In this document: in pieces, positions 25,648 through 34,778 of the stretch
Layout of the letters: the number at the start of each line of letters is the position of its first letter
Position numbering within the stretch: the first letter of the stretch is position 1
Assembly (NCBI GenBank): GCA_016934395.1
Contig: JAFGSZ010000063.1
Span: 1-36,498 of the forward strand
Length of the DNA: 36,498 nucleotides
Origin: Bacteroidales bacterium
Lineage (GTDB): Bacteria > Bacteroidota > Bacteroidia > Bacteroidales > UBA10428
Reading direction: 5' to 3'
The notes under the pieces: generated by a model
What the model was told of the DNA's origin: nothing
The model's input: the letters and a program-made list of their open reading frames with translations, nothing else
Database searches by the model: none
Made by a program: the position numbers and the translations under genes

Positions 25648-28509
25648 ATGACAACTGGTAAATTTGCTATCCGTCATATCGGTCCCCGCGATCATGAAAT
25701 AAAACATATGCTTTCTTCTGTTGGCGTTAATTCTTTAGATGAACTTATAAAAAAAACCATACCCGAAACCATATTATTAGATAAAGAACTTGATCTTCCG
25801 GAAGGGATTAGTGAATATGACTATTTAAAGCAGATTAAAAAAATAGCGTCTAAAAACAAAGTATTTAAATCGTACATCGGGATGGGCTATTATAACACTA
25901 TTTTTCCGGCCGTCATTCAACGAAATGTTCTTGAAAACCCGGGTTGGTATACATCTTACACACCATATCAGGCTGAAATTTCACAAGGCCGTCTGGAGGC
26001 ACTCCTTAATTTCCAGACCGTAATTACCGAACTTACCGGAATGGAAATTGCCAATGCTTCGCTCCTTGATGAATCTACAGCTGCTGCCGAAGGAATGATT
26101 ATGCTTTTTAATGCCAGATCGCGTGAGGAGGTAAAAAACGGACATCAGATGTTTTTTGTCGACTCAAATATATTCCCCCAAACTCTGGATGTTTTAAAAA
26201 CCCGATCTAAACCTCTTGGAATAGAACTGGTTGTTGGTGACTATAAAAGAATTAAATGGGATTCCGGATTTTTTGGCGCTTTTGTGCAATATCCTGCAGG
26301 TGATGGGAAAATAGAAGATTATAAAGATTTCACACAACAGGCCCATCAAAACGGAACACATGTAATTGTAGCTGCTGATATTTTAAGCCTTGTATTACTA
26401 ACACCTCCCGGAGAATGGGATGCAGATGTAGTTGTGGGCTCAACTCAGCGTTTGGGTATCCCTATGGGCTTTGGAGGACCACATGCTGCATATTTTGCCA
26501 CACTTGAAAAATTTAAACGAAATATTCCGGGAAGAATTATTGGTGTTTCTTCCGATCGATTGGGAAATACTGCGTTACGCATGGCATTACAAACCCGCGA
26601 ACAACATATTAAAAGAGAAAAAGCCACCTCAAATATTTGTACTTCACAGGCATTACTTGCTATAATGGCTGGTTTTTATTCAATCTATCATGGTCCGGAC
26701 GGATTAAAAAACATTGCAGAACAAATTCATCAAACAGCTGGCGCACTTTCGGAGAAATTAAAAGAATTGGGATATCAGCTTGAAAATACTGACTTTTTTG
26801 ATACCCTAAAAATACTTCTACCTGAAAATATTTCCAGTAGAGATGTAAAAATTCTGGCACTGGAAAGAGATATTAATTTCAGATACTTTAATAATTCTAC
26901 CATTGGTATTAGCATTGATGAAACTACCGGCATTAAAGATCTGAATAAAATCGTTGAGGTTTTCTCTTATGCTGCCAAACATCCTGTAAGAAATGTAATA
27001 CAATTGGATAATAAAATCTATTTTAACTCACAATTCCTGAGAAAATCAGAATTTTTAAAACAGAATGTTTTCTACAGGTACAGGTCTGAAACTGAATTAA
27101 TGCGCTATATTAAAAGACTCGAACGCAAAGATATTTCACTAACTCACTCCATGATTTCACTGGGATCGTGTACCATGAAGTTAAATGCAGCATCAGAATT
27201 GTTCCCCCTTTCCTGGTCTGAATTTGGTGAAATTCATCCCTTTGCTCCAATCGATCAGACAGAAGGATATCAGCAATTGTTTCATGAACTTGAAAAGTTT
27301 CTCCGGATCATTACAGGCTTTGAAGCTATATCTTTTCAACCTAATTCAGGTGCTGCAGGAGAATATACAGGGCTAATGGTAATCCGCTCTTTTCACGAAA
27401 AAAATAATGAGGGACATAGAAACATAGTTTTAATACCTGCTTCTGCACATGGTACAAATCCTGCAAGTGCTGTAATGGCAGGTATGAAGGTTATCGTAAT
27501 AAAATGTGATGATCAGGGGAATATTGACATTGAAGATTTAAAAAATAAAGCTGTAGAAAATAAAAATGAGCTTGCTGCATTAATGGTCACTTATCCGTCT
27601 ACACATGGTGTATTCGAAGCTGATATCATTGAAATGATTGATATTGTGCATAAGAACGGTGGGCAGGTTTATATGGACGGGGCCAACATGAATGCACAGG
27701 TCGGGCTAACCAGTCCGGCTAAAATTGGAGCTGATGTCTGTCATTTAAACCTTCATAAAACATTTGCTATTCCTCATGGCGGAGGCGGCCCGGGGGCCGG
27801 TCCGATAGCAGTGGCAGAACATCTTATTGAATTTCTGCCAACACACCCGGTGGTTGAAACCGGAGGCATAAACGGGGTAACGGCAGTGGCCGGTGCCCCA
27901 TGGGGAAGTGCCAGCATACTTACTATTGCTCATGCCTACTGCACAATGATGGGTAAAGAAGGCTTAGCATATTCTTCTAAAATTGCTATTCTGAATGCAA
28001 ATTATATTGCTGCAAAACTTAAAGATTACTTTCCTGTTTTATATACCGGCTCCAATGGATTTGTGGCTCACGAGATGATCATTGATTGCAGACCGTTTAA
28101 GCAACCTTACAACATTACAGAAACAGATATTGCCAAAAGATTAATGGATTACGGTTTTCATGCTCCTACATTATCCTTTCCTGTGCATGGCACATTAATG
28201 GTTGAACCCACCGAAAGTGAATCTTTGCAGGAACTTAACCTGTTTATTGAGACCATGATATCAATTTATAAAGAAATCCTTCAGATTAACAAAGTAAATT
28301 GGAACTCCAATATTCTAAAAAACGCTCCTCATATTGAAGGTGAAGTTATAAAATCCGACTGGTCATTCGAATATAGCCGCGAGCAGGCTGCTTTTCCTCT
28401 TCCCTGGATTCGGGAAAATAAATACTGGCCTGCAGTAACAAGGATAGATGACGCTCTTGGGGATCGTAATTTAGTATGTACATGTGCCCCAATTGCCCAT
28501 TATTTGTAA
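25648..28509 (+). CDS. gcvP: Glycine dehydrogenase (decarboxylating), P-protein
   Basis: PLP-dependent first enzyme of the glycine cleavage system, decarboxylating glycine and passing aminomethyl to the H-protein lipoyl arm. A fused two-half protein of 953 residues, as in E. coli. The PLP lysine is K704 in [18 protein letters not shown]. The N-terminal [13 protein letters not shown], the RQ-type helix [20 protein letters not shown] (residues 110-129) and the C-terminal [10 protein letters not shown] are diagnostic. The other system genes (gcvT, gcvH) are not nearby. The 45-bp leader is too short for a glycine riboswitch. Confidence 0.98.
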   Translation: MTTGKFAIRHIGPRDHEIKHMLSSVGVNSLDELIKKTIPETILLDKELDLPEGISEYDYLKQIKKIASKNKVFKSYIGMGYYNTIFPAVIQRNVLENPGWYTSYTPYQAEISQGRLEALLNFQTVITELTGMEIANASLLDESTAAAEGMIMLFNARSREEVKNGHQMFFVDSNIFPQTLDVLKTRSKPLGIELVVGDYKRIKWDSGFFGAFVQYPAGDGKIEDYKDFTQQAHQNGTHVIVAADILSLVLLTPPGEWDADVVVGSTQRLGIPMGFGGPHAAYFATLEKFKRNIPGRIIGVSSDRLGNTALRMALQTREQHIKREKATSNICTSQALLAIMAGFYSIYHGPDGLKNIAEQIHQTAGALSEKLKELGYQLENTDFFDTLKILLPENISSRDVKILALERDINFRYFNNSTIGISIDETTGIKDLNKIVEVFSYAAKHPVRNVIQLDNKIYFNSQFLRKSEFLKQNVFYRYRSETELMRYIKRLERKDISLTHSMISLGSCTMKLNAASELFPLSWSEFGEIHPFAPIDQTEGYQQLFHELEKFLRIITGFEAISFQPNSGAAGEYTGLMVIRSFHEKNNEGHRNIVLIPASAHGTNPASAVMAGMKVIVIKCDDQGNIDIEDLKNKAVENKNELAALMVTYPSTHGVFEADIIEMIDIVHKNGGQVYMDGANMNAQVGLTSPAKIGADVCHLNLHKTFAIPHGGGGPGAGPIAVAEHLIEFLPTHPVVETGGINGVTAVAGAPWGSASILTIAHAYCTMMGKEGLAYSSKIAILNANYIAAKLKDYFPVLYTGSNGFVAHEMIIDCRPFKQPYNITETDIAKRLMDYGFHAPTLSFPVHGTLMVEPTESESLQELNLFIETMISIYKEILQINKVNWNSNILKNAPHIEGEVIKSDWSFEYSREQAAFPLPWIRENKYWPAVTRIDDALGDRNLVCTCAPIAHYL

Positions 28510-28605
28510 ACTGTATTGATATTGTAACATAGCCTGAATCAAAAATCCTTTTTCACATCAATAAAACTTTTTTGTAATTTTATTTCCATAAAAAGGGAAA
28601 GTTGT

Positions 28606-28613
28606 TACTTTCG
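28606..28613 (+). promoter_or_regulatory. Possible -7 element for the second ECF sigma gene
   Basis: TACTTTCG resembles TAnnTTTG with one mismatch, followed by TATTATAG. The -33 position is poor. The 208-bp gap between gcvP and the sigma gene is otherwise AT-rich and shows no hairpin terminator. Confidence 0.35.
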
Positions 28614-28717
28614 TATTATAGTTTCAGGGGTGTATCAGTTTTACGACGTTAATTTTTATATCTGTATATATTTTTATATTCAAGGGTTACTTTTTGATTT
28701 TAATCAGAATTAAATAG

Positions 28718-29332
28718 TTGAATAAACAAATTAAGTTTACCGAGAAAGAGCTAGTTAATGGTATCTTAAATGGACAGAACGATGTGCTTCAATTAGTATA
28801 TGATAGAAGCTTTAAATCTGTCCGACATCTTGTTATTTCAAATAGTGGAAAAGAAGTAGATGCGGAAGATATTTTTCAGGAAGCATTTGTTGTGCTGTTT
28901 AATAAATTACGTGATAAGAATTTTAAATTAACGTGTTCTTTAAATACGTATTTATACTCTGTTTCACGGTTATTATGGCTGAAAGAACTCGAATCGCGAA
29001 AAAACAGAAAAACCAATTTATCTGAATGCGATGAGTTTGTAAACCTTAGTGATGATCTGTATAAACTGGCCTTTAAAAACGAAAGGCTAAATTTATACAG
29101 AGAGATTTTTGAAGAATTAAGTGAAGATTGCAAAAAGGTTCTGCAGTTGTTTCTTAACGATGTCCCGATAACAGAAATTACTAAAATAATGGGATTTAGT
29201 TCTGATCAACATACAAAAAACAGGAGATATCGCTGCAAAAAATCACTTATTAACAAAATTAGAAGTAGTAAAGAATATAAAGAATTAAAAAATGAAAACT
29301 ACAAAGACGATCGAGAGATACCTCGATGGTGA
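28718..29332 (+). CDS. ECF-type sigma factor of the TPR-CHAT locus
   Basis: RNA polymerase sigma factor of 204 residues. Region 2 lies at about 20-95, with VDAEDIFQEAFVVLFNKL and CSLNTYLYSVSRLLWLKEL. Region 4 lies at about 125-180, with ITEITKIMGFSSDQHTKNR and YRCKKSL. The start is TTG at 28718: a TAG stop is directly upstream in frame and no suitable ATG follows. Its last 41 bp overlap the anti-sigma-like gene, so the two are translationally coupled. I recall sigma factors with this CSxxTYLYSVxRxLWLKEL block lying beside TPR or CHAT genes in other Bacteroidota. Its regulon is unknown. Confidence 0.9.
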   Translation: MNKQIKFTEKELVNGILNGQNDVLQLVYDRSFKSVRHLVISNSGKEVDAEDIFQEAFVVLFNKLRDKNFKLTCSLNTYLYSVSRLLWLKELESRKNRKTNLSECDEFVNLSDDLYKLAFKNERLNLYREIFEELSEDCKKVLQLFLNDVPITEITKIMGFSSDQHTKNRRYRCKKSLINKIRSSKEYKELKNENYKDDREIPRW

Positions 29333-30044
29333 GATGAGCGGAGAGGAGTTGAAAGATTTTATGGCTGAGCTTAAGCATAATGATAAATTGGCTCAACTTG
29401 TAGAACTTCACAAAGAGATTAATGAAAGTATTATAGATGATCAATTATTTGCCTTTAGAAAAAATGTAAAATACTTACATACTCAAATTCAAAATAAAAA
29501 GCATATTGATATTAACAGGAATAGTTCTTTTTTCTCAAGAAATAAAATTGCCATAGCAGCGGCCATTACAATTTTAATATTATTTTCAGGTGCTTTGACA
29601 ATATTTAAAATCGGACGATTGTCATCCGAAGAAATATTCAGTAAATATTATACTGCTTATAATCCTGATGTCGTTGTTCGTTCAGAAAATAATATTAACG
29701 GAGGATTACACCTGGCTATTCAACTTTATCAGGAAACAGACTTTAGTACTTCGTTTGAAGTTTTACAGAATTTTATTAAATCTAACAAAAACGATGTAGT
29801 AGCAAATTTTTACCTTGCTATGAACGCCATGGAACTCAACCGTATGGAAACGGCAATTCAAAATTTCAAATTTATAATAGATAATGATTTACAGCCTTTT
29901 GTGCAACATGCACAATGGTATTTAAGCCTTTGCTACTTAAAAACAGACCAGAAGGAACTTGCCACAGAACAACTTGAGCAAATAATAGCACAACATTCTT
30001 ATTATTTCGAAAAAGCAAAAGATTTATTAAAGTCGATTAATTAA
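29292..30044 (+). CDS. Membrane anti-sigma-like protein with periplasmic TPR domain
   Basis: Predicted single-pass protein of 250 residues. The cytoplasmic part (1-84) begins TIERYLDGEMSGEELKDFM, the helical, cysteine-free start common to Bacteroidota anti-sigma-like proteins. One membrane helix spans about 85-106 (KIAIAAAITILILFSGALTIF region). The outer part (138-250) holds about three TPR-like helix pairs, for example FYLAMNAMELNRMETAIQNF and WYLSLCYLKTDQKELATEQL. It overlaps the sigma gene by 41 bp, so the pair is very probably sigma and anti-sigma. It converges on the TPR-CHAT gene with a shared TTAA holding both stop codons. Confidence 0.82.
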   Translation: MKTTKTIERYLDGEMSGEELKDFMAELKHNDKLAQLVELHKEINESIIDDQLFAFRKNVKYLHTQIQNKKHIDINRNSSFFSRNKIAIAAAITILILFSGALTIFKIGRLSSEEIFSKYYTAYNPDVVVRSENNINGGLHLAIQLYQETDFSTSFEVLQNFIKSNKNDVVANFYLAMNAMELNRMETAIQNFKFIIDNDLQPFVQHAQWYLSLCYLKTDQKELATEQLEQIIAQHSYYFEKAKDLLKSIN

Positions 30045-33000
30045 TCTTTTTTTATTTTCCTCACATAATACATTGAAAGAGCAAGTAATAAGAAAAAACC
30101 ACAAAAAATAAAGATCCCGATTCTTTTATTATAAATTGGAGAATCATCTCCAAATATTACATAGCCGGCCCAATAATACGGATGCAACTTAACAGGATCA
30201 GCATGATTTATATACTCCAGTTTTGCCAATTGCAACGCTTCATCTTTAGGCTTTTTTTTAGATAAATACTTATAAAAACCATTCATAAGATCTGCACTGG
30301 CTTTATCAGCAACCGACCATTTAGTAAGTACCAAAGACGGGCAACCAGCATACATAAAACTCCTGGCCAGACTTAATATTCCCTCACTTCTGTTCAATTT
30401 ACCGGAACCTGTATTACATCCGCTTAAAACCACCATATTGGCATTCAGAACCAGATTATAAACCTCAAAAACATACAATGAACCGTCTTCAGTTGTATCT
30501 TTTTCATGATCGAAAATTAGCCTTGAATACAACGGATTTTTATCATCCAATATCGTATGCAGGGCCAGATGGATCATTGAATATCCGCCGGCATATCTTT
30601 TGAAGTTACTTTCATTGGCATCCAAACCTAAATAGAACTTCCCTTTATACAATTTTTTAATAGCTTCTATTTCATCCTTTGCCCCTGCAAGTTGTTTGAA
30701 TTTTATTGTATCGGTAATTCCCGATCTTAGATTTACATATCCTTCTGAATTAATAACCAAATCCTGACCGTAATCCGGTGCAAAACCCAACATACGGGTT
30801 CCTCTGGTTTTATTTGGTTTTCGGCTAAGCAATACGGAGCCTGAGTATGCATAACGAACCGGGAATTTTTTAATAAGATATGGCAAACCTGCGTAATCAA
30901 TATGGCTTGTATTAATAGAATCTGAATACAGCAATATTTCAAAAGGGACCTGGCTTAATATTTCATCGGGCACGATGATCAGTTTTTTATTTGTTATTTC
31001 CTTTTCAACAGGTTCAATCAATAATTGATAAAGTTTTCTTGAGCATGTTGTTAAATCGGTGTAGTCCTTAAAATTAAATTCTCCATACCGGTGATCCTTC
31101 AATAATCTGTGGAGATCAGCAACATTTTGTTTATAATCCTCATATGCTTCTATTTCGGAACAAGATATACTTTTCCCTGTTATAACAAATATAAATACTT
31201 CTTTTCTACCAACCACATATTCAATAAGGGCTTCATTATCTGATAATTTATTTTGAATCTCAGGTAACGGTGGAACATTGTAATTATATTTTAAATTATA
31301 ATATTCAGGGTATTTTTTTTCCATATAACTGATTAAAGTATCATAGGCAATGTTTGTTTTCATAAGATTGGATTCCATCTGTTTTACTTCCTCTGAAAAA
31401 AGAACCTCACTCCTGTCTAAACGATTTAGGTAATGATATAAATTGCTTAGCTGACTTTTCAGTTGAATTTCCTTTTGGAGCAATGTATCCGGAATATTAG
31501 CCAAAGTTTTTGCATTTGATTCATTAATGTAAAACATAAGTGTGGCCGACTTAATTTTTTCTGCATGCTCAAATGCTTTTTTTAAATAATAATCATCACC
31601 GGTTTTTTCATAGACATTCATTGCCAGAATAATTGCATTATTAGAATTTATTTTTACCTGTTCTAGAAAATCTAATTTTGTAGTTTCATGGGAATAGTTG
31701 CGGAACATACTCTCCTGGTATGCAACAGCAAGATCATAACATTTATAACTTTCTTTTAGATCTTTAATATTATCAGACTGATATTTATAATAGAAATAAA
31801 GGTCATAGGCTTTATCTGTAATAATATTATATGTTGTTTGTTTATTTCCTGATTGTTCAAGTGTGGGATTTGAATAAATGCTGGTGTCTGAAAATTGATC
31901 ATTAGCTTTTATCAGGGCTTTCTGAAGAAAGTGTAAAGCTTCTTCGTAGTTTTTAATATTAAAGTAATAATCCGATAAACTGGTTAGTAAACCTGCAACA
32001 TAATAGTTATAAATTCGACTAACATTCCCGCTTATTTTATATGCCTCAGATAAGCTGGCAAATTGTTCAGAGGGATTGTTTATTTGCTCATAATAATAGG
32101 CTTTGGAATGATGAAGATAAAGCCAGTTTATGCTGTCTGTTATGTTATATTCTTTAAGAGTATTTTCTGCCATTTGGTAATAATACTCCGCACTTTTAGA
32201 ATTACTTTTTGTAGCATATGCATTTCCAATTTTAATATAGTTTATAAAAAGGTGATAGGGATTGCTCTTAAACAGTGTGCTTTTTTTTAGATATTCGATG
32301 GCCTGTTCATATTTACCCTGGGTATAATATATTGTTCCAAGTTTGACTAAAACCGGTAATTTTAAATCGTTCAAGTCTTCATAAAAGCCGGAATATTTAA
32401 GCGCTAATTCACAGTATTCAATAGCCTTATCATATTCGTCTAATGAATTATATACACTTGCATAATTACTATATATTTCTCCTATTCTTGAGTTATCATA
32501 TCCGAATTTATTTATAATTATTCTTGTAGTATTATCCAAATCGCTTAAAGCTTCACTATAGTTCTTGGATAATACATTGTACCCGTAACTCGCCAGATAA
32601 TAATTAATTAACTTCGGATTATTTTTATCAGGGAAACGAATAATATAGGCTCTAACTGAATCAATTATCGGCTGTATGTCAACCGGATCATAGTTAAAAG
32701 GCAAAAAAGTCTTCCTGTATATTGTTTTTATAGTTTTATCTATGGCTGCCAGAGGCTCTGAATTATATATATATAAAGATAAATTAAAGTTCTCTTCTGA
32801 AGCCTTGTAATTTTGCAGTCCCAGATAAGTGTACCCAAGATAGTGCCGGTATTCAAATAGAATATCTTTCCCTAATAATTTTTCTGATGTTGCATCATCC
32901 GTCAATTTAAGGGTATTCAACAACTTTAAAGATTTTTCGAATTCGGAAAGACTGATGTAAATCTTACTTCCGATAATTTTTAATCTGGCCTTTGCTTTTG

Positions 33001-33337
33001 CATCTATGATATTCTGATTTATATATAACTTTTCTGCCTGATAATAATAATATCTTGAGCTATCCAACCTCCCCATTTCAAGGTAAATATCACTAAGAGA
33101 TAATTCTACTTGTGATGCTGTAAAATATTCCTTTGACTGATAAAACAACGAGAGGGATGATTTATAGTGCGACAAGGCACTCATATAGAAACCGTCGTTA
33201 TAGTTGTTTTCAGCCAGGAATTTCAGGTTCCTTGCTTGTTGGATTCGTTCTTCTCTTAATCCGGGGATTTCTGCAACAGCATTATAAAATACTAAAGAAA
33301 AAATAAGCCAAATTAGAATCTTCCTGAATAATTTCAT
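30041..33337 (-). CDS. Exported, membrane-anchored TPR-CHAT caspase-like protein
   Basis: CHAT-domain (caspase HetF-associated) cysteine protease candidate of 1098 residues. A signal peptide covers about 1-22 (ILIWLIFSLVFYNAVA). Many TPR-like helix pairs fill roughly 25-560, for example YASVYNSLDEYDKAIEYCEL and LVKLGTIYYTQGKYEQAIEY. A helical linker leads to the CHAT domain, about 770-1065. The dyad is intact: H927 in HLALHT and C974 in VVLSGCNTGSG, with GILSLARSFMYAG and LTKWSVAD behind. A C-terminal helix (1073-1092) ends in RKIKKD, so TPR and CHAT should lie in the periplasm. Its location suggests a partner role with the sigma/anti-sigma pair. Protease activity is inferred from family and dyad. 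Confidence 0.9.
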   Translation of the reverse strand: MKLFRKILIWLIFSLVFYNAVAEIPGLREERIQQARNLKFLAENNYNDGFYMSALSHYKSSLSLFYQSKEYFTASQVELSLSDIYLEMGRLDSSRYYYYQAEKLYINQNIIDAKAKARLKIIGSKIYISLSEFEKSLKLLNTLKLTDDATSEKLLGKDILFEYRHYLGYTYLGLQNYKASEENFNLSLYIYNSEPLAAIDKTIKTIYRKTFLPFNYDPVDIQPIIDSVRAYIIRFPDKNNPKLINYYLASYGYNVLSKNYSEALSDLDNTTRIIINKFGYDNSRIGEIYSNYASVYNSLDEYDKAIEYCELALKYSGFYEDLNDLKLPVLVKLGTIYYTQGKYEQAIEYLKKSTLFKSNPYHLFINYIKIGNAYATKSNSKSAEYYYQMAENTLKEYNITDSINWLYLHHSKAYYYEQINNPSEQFASLSEAYKISGNVSRIYNYYVAGLLTSLSDYYFNIKNYEEALHFLQKALIKANDQFSDTSIYSNPTLEQSGNKQTTYNIITDKAYDLYFYYKYQSDNIKDLKESYKCYDLAVAYQESMFRNYSHETTKLDFLEQVKINSNNAIILAMNVYEKTGDDYYLKKAFEHAEKIKSATLMFYINESNAKTLANIPDTLLQKEIQLKSQLSNLYHYLNRLDRSEVLFSEEVKQMESNLMKTNIAYDTLISYMEKKYPEYYNLKYNYNVPPLPEIQNKLSDNEALIEYVVGRKEVFIFVITGKSISCSEIEAYEDYKQNVADLHRLLKDHRYGEFNFKDYTDLTTCSRKLYQLLIEPVEKEITNKKLIIVPDEILSQVPFEILLYSDSINTSHIDYAGLPYLIKKFPVRYAYSGSVLLSRKPNKTRGTRMLGFAPDYGQDLVINSEGYVNLRSGITDTIKFKQLAGAKDEIEAIKKLYKGKFYLGLDANESNFKRYAGGYSMIHLALHTILDDKNPLYSRLIFDHEKDTTEDGSLYVFEVYNLVLNANMVVLSGCNTGSGKLNRSEGILSLARSFMYAGCPSLVLTKWSVADKASADLMNGFYKYLSKKKPKDEALQLAKLEYINHADPVKLHPYYWAGYVIFGDDSPIYNKRIGIFIFCGFFLLLALSMYYVRKIKKD

Positions 33338-33393
33338 TTCTTCTTGAAACCTAAGACGATGTTATATATCGTAAATATAATAATTTATTAGTA

Positions 33394-33425
33394 CTTGACT
33401 TTTACCCATAAATAGGTTAAATTTA
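33394..33425 (+). promoter_or_regulatory. Promoter-like motif for the proline-rich peptide gene
   Basis: CTTG at 33394-33397, exactly 20 bp, then TAAATTTA at 33418-33425: one mismatch in each element of TTTG-N19/20-TAnnTTTG. The predicted start lies about 35 nt before the ATG at 33467. The 129-bp gap is shared with the divergent TPR-CHAT gene, for which TATATTTA on the minus strand (33372-33379) is a weak -7 candidate. Confidence 0.5.
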
Positions 33426-33466
33426 AAATTATCCCCTAAAATCACTTAATTCTTAAAACAGTAGTT

Positions 33467-33574
33467 ATGGAAAAAATTTTAAAAAAAAACGTTCAGGTAA
33501 GAACAGATCCTTATCCCAAACCAACGCCTCCGCCAGATCCGGAGCCACCACCTGGATTAGACAAAATGCATTAA
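33467..33574 (+). CDS. 35-residue proline-rich peptide
   Basis: I do not recognise this short gene. It encodes a basic N-terminal third (MEKILKKNVQVR) and a stretch, residues 15-29, with ten prolines (core PKPTPPPDPEPPP), ending GLDKMH. It has no signal peptide, membrane segment or cysteine. Support for a real gene is the promoter-like motif upstream, the strong terminator 11 bp after the stop, its own strand orientation between two minus-strand genes, and a composition unlike random AT-rich sequence. It is divergent from the TPR-CHAT gene. Possible roles are protease substrate, signalling peptide or adaptor; none is shown. No strong ribosome-binding site is seen, which is normal here. Confidence 0.62.
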   Translation: MEKILKKNVQVRTDPYPKPTPPPDPEPPPGLDKMH

Positions 33575-33584
33575 AAATAAAAAC

Positions 33585-33620
33585 GGGACTATTTCAACAT
33601 TTAGCTATAGTCCCTTTTTT
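33585..33620. terminator. Intrinsic terminator after the proline-rich peptide gene (and ddl)
   Basis: GGGACTAT (33585-33592), 14-nt loop, ATAGTCCC (33607-33614) and six T (33615-33620). On the minus strand the stem is followed by a T-rich GTTTTTATTTTT, so it can also stop ddl transcription. Confidence 0.88.
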
Positions 33621-33641
33621 CTATATCAAAAATATGAGATT

Positions 33642-34619
33642 TTAGTCAAGTATATTATCTATAAGTTCAGCAAGTATGCTTTTTATTGAGTAATTCATTG
33701 ACTTTATTTGTTTTGGAACGATACTATTTGCACTCATGCCCGGTATTGTATTAATTTCAAGCAAGTATAGGATATTATTACTAAAAATATAATCAATTCG
33801 CACGATACCCCTGCAATTTAATAAGTCATATATTTTTGATGACAGGTTCTTACAATTATTCTCAATATCGACACTGATCCGGGCAGGAGTAATTTCATCA
33901 GACATGCCATCGGTATATTTTGCTTCGTAATCAAAAAACTCTTTTTTACTTACTATTTCAGTTATTGGAAAAATATATTCATTCCATTTCGATTTAAAGA
34001 CACCACAAGTTAATTCTATGCCTTTGATGTATTTCTCTATCAATACTTCATTATCTTCTTTCAGCGCTTCCTGAATGGCATCCTCAAGGTTATGAATGGT
34101 ATTTACTTTGGTAACACCAAAACTTGACCCCCCCTCATTGGGTTTTACAAAACAGGGTATACCGACTTTTTTTTCTATTTCTTCGATATCTACCTTGCTA
34201 TTTTCTTTTATCAATACTGAATCGGCTGTATCCACACCAAAATTCTTCAAATAACTTTTACAAAAATGTTTATTAAAAGTCAGCGAAGAAGTTAACACAT
34301 CGCACGAAGTATAGGGCAGACCAAGCATATCAAAATATCCCTGTAATTTTCCATCTTCGCCGGGTGTTCCATGTATCATAATAAGTGCGCAATCAAATCC
34401 TGTTTTTGTGTTATCAACAGTAAACGTGAAATCGTCTTTATTTACCGATATATTGTTTTTGCCTTCAACATCTATACTCCATTCTAATCCTTTTATCTCT
34501 ACCCTGTAAGGGATGTATTTTTCCTTATCCAGATTATCAATAATGAGTTGTGCACTTTTTACCGATATTACATATTCGGATGAATTGCCCCCTGTGATAA
34601 TTGCAATTTTCTTTTTCAT
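33642..34619 (-). CDS. ddl: D-alanine--D-alanine ligase
   Basis: ATP-grasp ligase making the D-Ala-D-Ala dipeptide of peptidoglycan. The N-terminal AIITGGNSSEYVISVKSA, the IHGTPGEDGKLQGYFDMLG block, FVKPNEGGSSFGVTKV and the C-terminal metal-binding LLEINTIPGMSANSIVPKQ are all family hallmarks. Length 325 residues is typical. The start ATG at 34619 gives the expected MKKKIAIITGG. It is isolated from other cell-wall genes. Its neighbour on one side is the proline-rich peptide gene; I considered a peptide-modifying ATP-grasp role, but the Ddl motifs are too complete to favour it. Confidence 0.93.
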   Translation of the reverse strand: MKKKIAIITGGNSSEYVISVKSAQLIIDNLDKEKYIPYRVEIKGLEWSIDVEGKNNISVNKDDFTFTVDNTKTGFDCALIMIHGTPGEDGKLQGYFDMLGLPYTSCDVLTSSLTFNKHFCKSYLKNFGVDTADSVLIKENSKVDIEEIEKKVGIPCFVKPNEGGSSFGVTKVNTIHNLEDAIQEALKEDNEVLIEKYIKGIELTCGVFKSKWNEYIFPITEIVSKKEFFDYEAKYTDGMSDEITPARISVDIENNCKNLSSKIYDLLNCRGIVRIDYIFSNNILYLLEINTIPGMSANSIVPKQIKSMNYSIKSILAELIDNILD

Positions 34620-34778
34620 TGATATAAAATTTGATACAAAATAAATAAAAAATATACCAGGATTATCAGGAGTAACTGCTTTTTAATTCACTCTCAGTAT
34701 AATTTACAGGATTATTTTTACGAATATTTCTTTGGTTTAAATTAATTTAAATTCAATATTTTCGAATCAGGGCTGCTT

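Noticed and set aside
30041-33337. Type III-E CRISPR (Craspase) component
   Set aside because: The TPR-CHAT protein has a signal peptide and membrane anchor, and there is no repeat array, Cas1/Cas2 or gRAMP-like gene in the window.
33356-33372. Short inverted repeat ACGAT-N7-ATCGT near the TPR-CHAT start as an operator
   Set aside because: Five-base arms in AT-rich DNA are expected by chance, and no matching motif was seen upstream of the sigma gene at 28718.
33642-34619. ATP-grasp enzyme that modifies the adjacent small peptide (graspetide-like)
   Set aside because: All Ddl motifs and the usual length are present, it is on the opposite strand, and a bidirectional terminator separates it from the peptide gene.
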